Below are positions 1-7,408 of a DNA stretch of 64,000 nucleotides, in pieces. The DNA comes from Chryseobacterium sp. OV279. GTDB lineage: Bacteria; Bacteroidota; Bacteroidia; Flavobacteriales; Weeksellaceae. The first letter of the stretch is position 1. Every line of letters begins with the position of its first letter. The notes beneath the pieces were generated by a model, which ran no database searches, had not been told where the DNA came from, and saw only the letters and a list, made by a program, of their open reading frames with translations. The position numbers and the translations under genes were made by a program. The stretch spans positions 930,001 to 994,000 of the forward strand of contig NZ_FQUD01000003.1 in the NCBI RefSeq assembly GCF_900128945.1, written 5' to 3'.

Positions 1-336
1 AGTAACGGTTTTTCGGAAATCTTCAGAATTGTTTATTAAAAATTGGCCTTTTTCTGTGGCAGAAAGATTAAATATTCTTCTGTCGGAACTGCTTTGTTTC
101 TGTTTGATGAGATCATTATCCATTAAAAATCTGATCTGTTTTGACACGGCAGCATGGCTCACATTAAATGCTTTGGAAATCTGCTTTCCGGTCGCCTCTT
201 CTTTTCGGTACACATACTCTATTATATTGTAATGGGTTGCCGTTACCCCACTGATATTTCCTTTATTCATATTCGCCAGTATAAAACACTGTAAATCTGT
301 AAAGACATCAAAAAAATCATTATTCTGTTGTTTCAT
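1..336 (-). CDS. MarR-family transcriptional regulator (3' end outside window)
   Basis: The reverse strand reads from an ATG at 336 without a stop to the window edge, giving 112 residues. The middle holds a winged helix-turn-helix: a recognition region ending SHAAVSKQIRFL, followed by a wing with DRRIFNLSATEKG, which is the MarR-family signature. The gene is divergent from the UvrA-like ATPase at 385 with only 48 bp between the starts. That gap holds two perfect palindromes, so it probably represses itself and its neighbour (inference). The C-terminal dimerisation helices lie beyond the edge, so the ligand class cannot be judged. Confidence 0.85.
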   Translation of the reverse strand, partial: MKQQNNDFFDVFTDLQCFILANMNKGNISGVTATHYNIIEYVYRKEEATGKQISKAFNVSHAAVSKQIRFLMDNDLIKQKQSSSDRRIFNLSATEKGQFLINNSEDFRKTVT

Positions 337-345
337 GAAAAATAC

Positions 346-374
346 TTAACTTAGTTAACTATTAACAAAGTTAA
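346..374. promoter_or_regulatory. Paired palindromic operator between marR and the UvrA-like gene
   Basis: Two perfect 13-bp palindromes of the form TTAAC-N3-GTTAA lie at 346-358 and 362-374, with centres 16 bp apart. On the minus strand the second one contains TAACTTTG (373 to 366), a perfect match to the Bacteroidota -7 element TAnnTTTG, placed for transcription of the MarR gene. A bound MarR dimer here would block RNA polymerase. The pairing of sites and promoter is seen directly; binding by the MarR protein is inferred. Confidence 0.7.
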
Positions 375-384
375 TGAAAATATT

Positions 385-2640
385 ATGAAAGAGATTATTA
401 TTATCCACGCCCGACAGAATAATTTGAAGAATATTTCATTACGTATTCCAAAGAACAAAATAACGGTCTTCACGGGAGTCTCCGGATCCGGGAAATCATC
501 TTTGGTATTTGAAACCATTGGAGCCGAAGCGCAACGCCAGATCAACGAAACACAAAACAGCTTTGTCAGAAACCGGCTGCAGAATTTTGGGATTCCCAAT
601 GTAGATAAAATCGAGAACCTGAATGTACCGTTTATTATCAATCAGAAAAGATTGGGTGGAAACGCACGCTCTACCGTAGGAACTGCCACGGATATTTATG
701 CTTCCCTTCGATTGCTTTTTTCCAGAATTGGAGAACCGTTTGTTGGGTACTCCAACGTATTTTCATTTAACAATCCACAGGGAATGTGCCGTGAGTGCGA
801 AGGATTGGGCTATGTACAGACGGTAAACGTTGACACTCTTTTTGACAAAAACAAATCGCTGAACGAAGGGGCCATACAGTTTCCGACATTTCAGCCCGGT
901 GGCTGGAGACTGACCCGCTATATTCATTCAGGCTATTTTGATAATGATAAAAAACTTAGAAATTTTACAAAAGATGAATGGGAACTATTATTAAATGCAG
1001 AAGAGCACACTCCTAAAAATCCAAATAAAGAATGGGGAAAGACCGTAAAATATAAAGGCGTCATTCCAAGAATAGAAAACTCATTTCTAAAAAAGGATTC
1101 ACAAGAAAATGTCACCAGAAAAGATACTTTAAAGAAAGTCATCATTACTAAAGAATGCCCTGTTTGCAAAGGACAGCGTCTCAATTCAAAGGTACTGACC
1201 TGTACAATAAACGGTAAAAACATTGCAGATTGTACAGCTTTATCCATCGATGATTTACTCAGTTTTATCCAGAAAATACCCGCTGAAAAATATGCTTCCG
1301 TCATACAGGAACTTGAAAAGAAACTTCAAAACCTCCTGGATGTAGGTTTACAGTATCTGAGTCTGGACCGGCAAACAGCCACACTTTCAGGCGGGGAATC
1401 CCAACGGATAAAAATGGTCAAACAGTTGGGGAATAGTCTCGTAGACCTCTTGTATATTTTTGATGAACCCAGTATTGGTCTCCATCCGAAAGATATTGAT
1501 CATATTGTAGATATCATCAAAAAAATACGGGACAAGGGAAATACAGTCCTGATTGTGGAGCATGATCCGGATCTGATCAAAATAGCTGATTTGATTATTG
1601 ATATGGGTCCCGGTTCAGGAAAAAACGGAGGTGAAATCATGTATCAGGGAAGCTTCAGGAATTTAAAAAATGCGAAAGGCAAAACAGCCAGCTATTTCAG
1701 CAGAGAAAGGGTTTACAATACCAACCCCAGATCAGCAAAAGGTTTTCTTGAAATAAAAAACGGTCATCTTCACAATTTAAAAAATGTCAGTTTCAAAATA
1801 CCTACCGGAATCATGACCGTAGTAACGGGTGTAGCGGGTTCAGGAAAAAGCACACTCATCAATAAAGTTTTACCATCGTTCTACCCTCAGGTAACCGTAG
1901 TAGATCAGTCCGTTTTCACAGCGAGCAGCCGCTCAAACCTTTTAACCTATCTGAATCTGTCAAATACCGTAAGGAAGCTTTTTTCAAATGCCAACCATGT
2001 TTCTGAAAAACTTTTCAGCAGAAACGGAGAAGGCGCATGTCCGAATTGCAGGGGATTAGGGGTTGAAAAAATAGACCTTGCTTTTATGGATGATATTGAA
2101 CAGCCTTGTGAAGTCTGCCACGGATCAGGATACAGGCCTGAGGTTTTACAGTATCAGTACCAAGAAAAAAATATCGCTGACATTATGAATATGACCGTTT
2201 TGGAAGCACTTCACTTTTTCCCGAAATCCGGGTTTGAACATGAGCTCAGTCTGCTGATTAAATTAGGATTGGACTATCTGACGCTCGGACAAAGGCTGGA
2301 CAGTTTTTCAGGTGGTGAAAGACAGCGTTTAAAGCTGACCAAAGAACTGAATCATACCGATCAAATCATTATTTTGGATGAACCCAGCACAGGACTCCAT
2401 CCTATTGATAATGAAAAGCTCTTATCTTTCCTTGAGGAACTGGTTGATAAGGGAAATACCCTCATCGTTATTGAACATAATCTGGATATCATTGCTCAAG
2501 CCGACTGGATTATTGATATCGGTCCGGGAGCAGGAAAACTCGGTGGTAACATTGTATTCGAAGGAACTGTGGAAAATTTGCTGTCTGCAAAAAATTCTGC
2601 GACCTCCGTTTATTTAAAAAAACATCTGAAAGGCAAATAA
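385..2640 (+). CDS. UvrA-like ABC ATPase (short class, drug-resistance/UvrA2 type)
   Basis: 751 residues with two ABC ATPase halves. The first has Walker A GVSGSGKSS (about 30-38), signature LSGGESQR (about 334) and FDEPSIGLHP. The second has GVAGSGKST (about 482), FSGGERQR (about 641) and LDEPSTGLHP. CxxC pairs occur in CRECEGLGY (about 135), CPVCKG (about 257), and CPNC/CEVC near 552-575, as in UvrA zinc modules. True UvrA is about 940 residues, so the UvrB-interaction and DNA-damage regions are reduced. Such short UvrA-like proteins (UvrA2, DrrC relatives) are linked to tolerance of DNA-binding drugs. A divergent MarR regulator fits an inducible resistance role rather than housekeeping repair. 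Confidence 0.85.
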   Translation: MKEIIIIHARQNNLKNISLRIPKNKITVFTGVSGSGKSSLVFETIGAEAQRQINETQNSFVRNRLQNFGIPNVDKIENLNVPFIINQKRLGGNARSTVGTATDIYASLRLLFSRIGEPFVGYSNVFSFNNPQGMCRECEGLGYVQTVNVDTLFDKNKSLNEGAIQFPTFQPGGWRLTRYIHSGYFDNDKKLRNFTKDEWELLLNAEEHTPKNPNKEWGKTVKYKGVIPRIENSFLKKDSQENVTRKDTLKKVIITKECPVCKGQRLNSKVLTCTINGKNIADCTALSIDDLLSFIQKIPAEKYASVIQELEKKLQNLLDVGLQYLSLDRQTATLSGGESQRIKMVKQLGNSLVDLLYIFDEPSIGLHPKDIDHIVDIIKKIRDKGNTVLIVEHDPDLIKIADLIIDMGPGSGKNGGEIMYQGSFRNLKNAKGKTASYFSRERVYNTNPRSAKGFLEIKNGHLHNLKNVSFKIPTGIMTVVTGVAGSGKSTLINKVLPSFYPQVTVVDQSVFTASSRSNLLTYLNLSNTVRKLFSNANHVSEKLFSRNGEGACPNCRGLGVEKIDLAFMDDIEQPCEVCHGSGYRPEVLQYQYQEKNIADIMNMTVLEALHFFPKSGFEHELSLLIKLGLDYLTLGQRLDSFSGGERQRLKLTKELNHTDQIIILDEPSTGLHPIDNEKLLSFLEELVDKGNTLIVIEHNLDIIAQADWIIDIGPGAGKLGGNIVFEGTVENLLSAKNSATSVYLKKHLKGK

Positions 2641-2785
2641 TGTATTGATGCATAAATAAAAACTGTTGTCCCGACCGCCTTATTTTAAGGGTATTTTAAA
2701 GCTGTGTTGAAAAAGAAATATTAATTTAGCACTTATATAAATTCCATCAGGACACCAATCAATCTAACAAAAGAAGACAGCTACG

Positions 2786-3367
2786 ATGCAGAATCCTAAG
2801 ATCAACATTATTACAACAGAAATTCTTTCTGACAACTGGTACACTTTAAACAAAGTCACCTACACCATCGCCAAAAAAGACGGAACTACAGAAACCCAAA
2901 GCAGAGAAGCCTATGACAGAGGAAACGGGGCCGTGATCCTGCTTTATAACAAAACTTCAGGTACTGTGATTTTGACGAGACAGTTCAGATTGCCTACGTT
3001 CATCAACGGAAATACCACAGGAATGCTTATCGAAGCCTGCGCAGGCCTGCTGGACAATGACAATCCGGAGGAATGTATCAAAAGAGAAACCGAAGAAGAA
3101 ACCGGGTACAAAATCTCAAAAGTGGAGAAAGTATTTGAAGCCTATATGTCGCCAGGCTCTGTAACGGAGATCCTTCATTTTTTCATTGCAGAATATTCTT
3201 CTGAGATGAAAATAGCAGATGGCGGCGGACTTGAAGAAGAAGGCGAAAACATTGAAGTTCTGGAACTTTCATTTGATGATGCGCTTTCGATGATAGATAG
3301 CGGAGAAATCATGGATGCAAAGACCATTATGCTTATTCAATATCTGCGTATTAAAAACATTGTATAG
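2786..3367 (+). CDS. nudK: NUDIX hydrolase, GDP-mannose pyrophosphatase type
   Basis: 193 residues, close to the 191 of E. coli NudK. The Nudix region is around 92-113: the start GLLDNDNPEE, then RETEEETGY giving the metal-binding REUxEExGU core. Family members hydrolyse GDP-mannose or other nucleotide sugars to the sugar phosphate and nucleoside monophosphate. The N-terminal half (SREAYDRGNGAVILLYN, RQFRLPTF) also matches the NudK/ADP-ribose pyrophosphatase subgroup. A lipoprotein gene starts 8 bp downstream on the same strand, so they may be co-transcribed. Confidence 0.85.
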   Translation: MQNPKINIITTEILSDNWYTLNKVTYTIAKKDGTTETQSREAYDRGNGAVILLYNKTSGTVILTRQFRLPTFINGNTTGMLIEACAGLLDNDNPEECIKRETEEETGYKISKVEKVFEAYMSPGSVTEILHFFIAEYSSEMKIADGGGLEEEGENIEVLELSFDDALSMIDSGEIMDAKTIMLIQYLRIKNIV

Positions 3368-3375
3368 AAAATAAG

Positions 3376-4059
3376 ATGAAAAAACTATTACCCGCATTAG
3401 CTTTACTCACTCTCGCATCTTGTAAAGAAAAGCCCCAAAAGGAAAATAAAGCAACAGTAGAAAAAGAAACAACAACTCCAATTAAAGCTGAGGTTGTAAA
3501 AGATGCTCCATATACTGAATTTAAACCTGATAAAATTTCTGATTTAAAAATCAAAGGATTCGATATTGAGCAGGCTTTTTCTGTGGAAGGAAATAAGATT
3601 GTAGCAGGAAATTTCCAATTTACTGATGGCAAGATTACTCTACCCGACACTGAAGAAGACTTCGGAAAGAGACTTTTACTGCTGAATCATAAAAACGAAA
3701 TTATTTACCAATCTCAAGGTTCCGGAGAGGCATATCTTTATGAACCTTATTTTTATAAGAACAGTCAGAACGGAAATATCATTATCGTCTGCCAGCAAGC
3801 ATATGAATATTTTTTCGGTGGAGATGCCTATTTATTAGAAAAAGGAAAGATCAAATATCTCGGAAATCTGGACATTGAACCCAATAATGAGGAAAAAAAA
3901 TTAACGGACATCCTGCGAATCAAAGAATCAGGAGATGGGATCACTTTTAGTTTTGATTCAGATTCGTTAGTTTTGAAACCCGGAAGTGAAGATATTACCA
4001 TCAAAAACAAGGATGTGAAATATGTGTATGATTACAAGTCATTAAAATTATATCAATAG
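3376..4059 (+). CDS. Hypothetical lipoprotein
   Basis: 227 residues. The N-terminus MKKLLPALALLTLASCKEKP is a lipoprotein signal with a lipobox-like LASC, followed by a charged low-complexity linker rich in K, E and T (about 18-45). The rest looks like a soluble beta-rich domain with no motif I recognise. It is probably anchored in the outer membrane facing the periplasm. It starts 8 bp after nudK. Confidence 0.7.
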   Translation: MKKLLPALALLTLASCKEKPQKENKATVEKETTTPIKAEVVKDAPYTEFKPDKISDLKIKGFDIEQAFSVEGNKIVAGNFQFTDGKITLPDTEEDFGKRLLLLNHKNEIIYQSQGSGEAYLYEPYFYKNSQNGNIIIVCQQAYEYFFGGDAYLLEKGKIKYLGNLDIEPNNEEKKLTDILRIKESGDGITFSFDSDSLVLKPGSEDITIKNKDVKYVYDYKSLKLYQ

Positions 4060-4112
4060 TTTTATGATGAAAGGTTAATGATAGTCTCCAAAATATCTTA
4101 AAGAAAAACGGA

Positions 4113-4571
4113 ATGATACAGGATCATATTACGGTAGAAAACCGTCATAAAGATTTTATAAAAAAGGTTAGCGAAACAGAAACTATCTATGCCTTAAAGG
4201 ATGAAAACGGTTATGCCGTCTCTTATTCCAATGAACTGGAATATGAAGATGGAGAGCCAGTACAGATCATTTGTTTCTGGTCTGATAAGGCAAGGGCAAA
4301 ATCTTGTATAGCAGATGAATGGAGCCATTATGAAGTTTCATCTGTTCCACTGAATGATTTTGTAGAAAACTGGTGTCTCGGAATGAATAATGATGGCCTG
4401 GTTGTAGGAACCAATTTCGACAGTAATTTATTTGGTTTTGAAGAAGAGCCTTTGGAGCTGGTGCTCGATATTATTGAAGAACTTAAGAAGACAGGCAAAA
4501 ACATAACGTTGAGGAAGTTTAAAAACATCGAAGATATGGAAACCCAGATCAGAGAAGTTTTAAATAGCTAA
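4113..4571 (+). CDS. DUF2750-family protein
   Basis: 152 residues, cytosolic, acidic. The segment with FIKKV, YAL and ICFWSDKARAKSCIADEW, followed by PLNDFVENWCLGM, matches the DUF2750 family as I remember it. The function is unknown. The last quarter (EEPLELVLDIIEELK) is a helical extension. It is 53 bp downstream of the lipoprotein gene and is followed within 6 bp by a small ORF. Confidence 0.7.
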   Translation: MIQDHITVENRHKDFIKKVSETETIYALKDENGYAVSYSNELEYEDGEPVQIICFWSDKARAKSCIADEWSHYEVSSVPLNDFVENWCLGMNNDGLVVGTNFDSNLFGFEEEPLELVLDIIEELKKTGKNITLRKFKNIEDMETQIREVLNS

Positions 4572-4576
4572 ATGAG

Positions 4577-4723
4577 ATGAACAAATCTCTTGGGATAAAG
4601 ATTAGCGGAGTATTTGCTGTCTCTGCCATTCTGCTTTTTAGTATTCTCATGCTGAAAACGATTTCCCAGTACACAAGTTTTGATAAAAATGTAGGCTTCC
4701 TGATATTAATAGACAAATATTAA
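4577..4723 (+). CDS. Small membrane ORF (48 aa)
   Basis: A 48-residue reading frame starts at ATG 4577, five bases after the DUF2750 stop, and ends at TAA 4721-4723, two bases before the next gene. It has one hydrophobic helix (about residues 9-27) with a positive N-terminus. The tight fit between flanking genes suggests translation. It could also be the remnant of a longer membrane protein that acquired an early stop. No family recognised. Confidence 0.4.
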   Translation: MNKSLGIKISGVFAVSAILLFSILMLKTISQYTSFDKNVGFLILIDKY

Positions 4724-4725
4724 AA

Positions 4726-5283
4726 ATGACACGATCTGAACAAACAAAAAAATTAATTTCAAAACCTTATTTTATTCTGCTCATTATATTAGTCCTACTC
4801 TTCTGTCTTGATACTTTTGTTTTAAAACCTTTTATCAAAGAACACTATTTAGATCAGGATCTGCAAAGTTTTAAGGACTTCTCGTGGAGATATTTATTGG
4901 TGATAGCAGTTGTTATCGCCATAGTTGTGTCTATCTGTATAAAAGCCACAAAAATTCTTCAAATCATTAGCGTATGTTTATATTCTGCTTTTTTTGCCTT
5001 GTGGGCATTTAGAACATTATTGATCCAGATTTTATTGTTCACCAACTTTCAAACCGAAAAAGAACACATAATTAATACTTATGAAGTCATCAACCATAAA
5101 GAAGCAATGGTCTTCTGGATGGATGGTGGGAAAGGAAACTCCATCCATGACGATAATGCAATAGAATTGATTGATAAAAAAAGAAAAGCGAAAGGTCTAA
5201 AATCAATTTTTGAATATAAAAATGGTGATAAGGTAAAAGTAGAATTTAAAAGAGGTATTTTTAATGTAAATTATCTTGATTAA
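4726..5283 (+). CDS. Hypothetical membrane protein
   Basis: 185 residues. Three hydrophobic stretches (about 14-33, 52-70 and 76-100) are membrane segments. A C-terminal soluble region of about 80 residues contains MVFWMDGGKGNSIHDDNAIELIDKKRKAKG. No family recognised. It is the last gene of a same-strand run from nudK and is followed by a repeat-rich spacer. Confidence 0.6.
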   Translation: MTRSEQTKKLISKPYFILLIILVLLFCLDTFVLKPFIKEHYLDQDLQSFKDFSWRYLLVIAVVIAIVVSICIKATKILQIISVCLYSAFFALWAFRTLLIQILLFTNFQTEKEHIINTYEVINHKEAMVFWMDGGKGNSIHDDNAIELIDKKRKAKGLKSIFEYKNGDKVKVEFKRGIFNVNYLD

Positions 5284-5292
5284 ACATACTAT

Positions 5293-5508
5293 AACCACGA
5301 AGAACACAAATTAAAAACACAAATTTTCACAAGCATACCTACAACATTTGTGTCATCAGTGAAAAATATTCGTGTCATTTGCGTTTACAAATAAAACAGA
5401 AATGCATCATAAACCACGAATAGCACAAATTTAAAACACAAATTTTCACAAGCATACCTACAACATTTGTGTCATTAGTGAAAAACATTAGTGCAATTTG
5501 TGTTTAAA
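5293..5508 (+). repeat. Tandem pair of imperfect ~100-bp intergenic repeats
   Basis: Two copies begin with AACCACGA at 5293 and 5412, 119 bp apart. Both continue through ACACAAATTTTCACAAGC, then ACAACATTTGTGTCAT and AGTGAAAAA, and end near TTTGTGTTT or TTTGCGTTT. Each copy can fold through complementary CACAAAT and ATTTGTG segments and through its ends. No open reading frame lies inside. It resembles a dispersed intergenic element rather than a CRISPR, because there are only two copies and the intervening sequence is part of the repeat. Confidence 0.75.
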
Positions 5509-5576
5509 AATTCAAAATATTAATTTTACAGGCACATTCAGAAAGGCTTTCTGAATTACATCACACAACAAATTAT

Positions 5577-6341
5577 ATGAAAAAATTAATACTAATCCTT
5601 TCTGTAGCCCTTTCTGTATCAGCCTTTGGACAGAAAACAGCTGGTAAGACCAACAATCTGGCTCTTTATGCTTACCAGACTTTCAACTGCGATAACAAAG
5701 GATATTATGATCCGGGAAAATACAAAAAAGAGGAAATAGACGGCGTTTTTAAACTTCTGTACACCCTGAACGGAGGTGCTTTTGATAATCATACGGTGTT
5801 TAAGCTTTCAGATCTTGAAGATATCAGAAAAAATAAAAACACCTATCTGCAGCAACTGGATAAACAATATCAGCAAAAAAAGGCAGAACTGTACAATCTT
5901 AAAGTAATCAATCTTCCGGAATGGAAAAAAATTCATCAGGAAACTATTAAAGCTTTTGAAGGAGAATACCAGCTCAAAAAAGAAGAACTCAATGCCTATT
6001 CTAATCCTGCATCACTCAAAAACAGTCAGTTTTACAATACCTGCAAAGAATATATTGATGCCGTTTCTTCTCCGGATAAAGAGAAAATGTATGCCGTATG
6101 GGAAAAATTTGCAAAGGAAAAAAGCAAAAATAATGCTGATCCACATGCGGTGATGACCAGATTTAATGATCAGCTTAATGATCTCCGAAAAGATGATTAT
6201 GCACTCATCGACCTTATGGGAATGGGCTTTCACAACTGTGCAAACGCCAGTTTCAGGGCTGAACCGGATGATGATGGAATATTGTATAAGAAATTTGACA
6301 AGATCTTTGTGAAGCTGAAGCAGGACTGTGATGAGCCGTAA
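5577..6341 (+). CDS. Secreted hypothetical protein
   Basis: 254 residues. It begins with a Sec signal peptide (MKKLILILSVALSVSAFGQ). The mature part is rich in charged helices (LQQLDKQYQQKKAELYNLK, about 95-130), probably a periplasmic helical protein. Conserved cysteines are suggested at FNCDNKGYY, NTCKEY, FHNCAN and KQDCDEP. No family recognised. It stands alone after the repeat region. Confidence 0.6.
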   Translation: MKKLILILSVALSVSAFGQKTAGKTNNLALYAYQTFNCDNKGYYDPGKYKKEEIDGVFKLLYTLNGGAFDNHTVFKLSDLEDIRKNKNTYLQQLDKQYQQKKAELYNLKVINLPEWKKIHQETIKAFEGEYQLKKEELNAYSNPASLKNSQFYNTCKEYIDAVSSPDKEKMYAVWEKFAKEKSKNNADPHAVMTRFNDQLNDLRKDDYALIDLMGMGFHNCANASFRAEPDDDGILYKKFDKIFVKLKQDCDEP

Positions 6342-6431
6342 ATTTATTTAAAGATTGAATCATTTAAAAATTTAATGATTTAGAGATTCAGAAATTGTAA
6401 CAGCATTCGTTTTCGGGTGCTGTTTTTATTT

Positions 6432-6893
6432 TTAAATACTTACCCCGTGGATATTTTTCACTTCAGCCATGACAAAAGTACTGTGTGCGCTGCCTATGGT
6501 ATCCAATGAACCCAACTTATTGAATACAAAATCCTGATAATGCTTCATATCTCTTACCTGAACTTTGAGCAGAAAATCAAAATCTCCGGAAATATTATAA
6601 CACTCCGCCACTTCATCGATTTGTAAAATATCTTCCACAAACTGGTTGCCTACGGAACGGTCATGCATCTTAAGCTTGACCTGACAAAAAACGGTAAATC
6701 CCCTATTCAGTTTTTCAGCTTCTAAAACGGCTGCATAATGTTTAATATATCCGGCCTGTTCCAGCCTTTTCATCCGTTCGAAAACAGGTGAAGGTGAGAG
6801 ATTAATTTCTTTGGCAAGTTCCTTTACCGTCAGTTTAGCATTCTTTTGCAGGATTCTAAGCAACTGAAGATCCTTTTCGTCAAGTCTTTCCAC
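6432..6893 (-). CDS. Lrp/AsnC-family transcriptional regulator
   Basis: 153 residues, the usual Lrp length. The N-terminal HTH reads DLQLLRILQKNAKLTVKELA followed by LSPSPVFERMKRLEQAGYI. The C-terminal RAM/effector domain contains ECYNISGDFDFLLKVQVRDM. Lrp proteins sense amino acids and bind as octamers. The gene is divergent from the metE riboswitch leader about 160 bp away, so a link to methionine metabolism is possible but not shown. Confidence 0.9.
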   Translation of the reverse strand: MERLDEKDLQLLRILQKNAKLTVKELAKEINLSPSPVFERMKRLEQAGYIKHYAAVLEAEKLNRGFTVFCQVKLKMHDRSVGNQFVEDILQIDEVAECYNISGDFDFLLKVQVRDMKHYQDFVFNKLGSLDTIGSAHSTFVMAEVKNIHGVSI

Positions 6894-6924
6894 AGAATAA
6901 TATTCTTTTTGGGATTATGTTTTT

Positions 6925-6956
6925 CAAATTTACAGAATAATTCGCTTTAAAATCAA
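6925..6956 (-). promoter_or_regulatory. Promoter of the Lrp-type regulator
   Basis: On the minus strand TTG (6956 to 6954) is followed after 21 bases by TAAATTTG (6932 to 6925), a good fit to the Bacteroidota consensus TTG-N17/23-TAnnTTTG. The start codon at 6893 lies about 30 bases downstream. Confidence 0.55.
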
Positions 6957-7049
6957 TCTAAAACCAAATTACATTCTTATTTTATTCAATTCAACCAATC
7001 AATCCACTTTAATCAATACCTTTAGCCCAGATTTTGTTCTTTAACATCC

Positions 7050-7225
7050 TTCATCAAACAGAAGAGGTTTTACATAACGTAGATTAATAGGGAATCGTGT
7101 GAGAATCACGAGCTGTCGCGCAACTGTAAGTAACATACCAAAGGTTTTTATCCATGAATATCCACTGCGAAAGCGGGAAGGATGATGAAACCGTTACAAG
7201 TCAGGAGACCTGCCTAGTCTGAATT
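7050..7225 (+). ncRNA. Cobalamin (B12) riboswitch in the metE leader
   Basis: The leader carries landmarks of the cobalamin aptamer in order: AATAGGGAA (about 7088), the core GCTGTCGCGCAACTGTAAG (about 7112-7130), CCACTGCGAAAGCGGGAAGG (7162-7181), and the B12 box AAGTCAGGAGACCTGCCT at 7198-7215. Adenosyl- or other cobalamin binding would repress metE when B12 is plentiful. Downstream, GCTTTCGC at 7232-7239 is complementary to GCGAAAGC at 7167-7174 and could form a regulatory contact (inference). A weak -7 match TACCTTTA lies at 7017-7024. Confidence 0.93.
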
Positions 7226-7408
7226 GACAATGCTTTCGCGGTCTGAAGCTTTGGGTCATACAGATGATACTTTTTGAACGTCCCTGTCAGCAGGAAAATT
7301 ACGTCCTTATTGTATCTCTATATCCTCAACATTCTTTCCCGGCAGCGTTGCGAAGCATTCTAAAAGAGCTTTTAACATCATTATTGTTTAATTTAAAAGT
7401 GTAAGAAC
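7226..7408 (+). promoter_or_regulatory. metE leader between riboswitch and start codon
   Basis: This 183-bp stretch has no coding potential that I can support. It contains the GCTTTCGC segment complementary to the aptamer. No strong hairpin followed by a T-run was seen, so regulation is more likely at translation than by a simple intrinsic terminator (inference). Confidence 0.5.

Noticed and set aside
29..232. Plus-strand 67-residue reading frame
   Set aside because: It lies opposite a well-formed MarR gene whose HTH is clear, and it has no family likeness.
5293..5508. Possible CRISPR array
   Set aside because: Only two long imperfect copies; no short regular repeats with unique spacers, and no cas genes anywhere.
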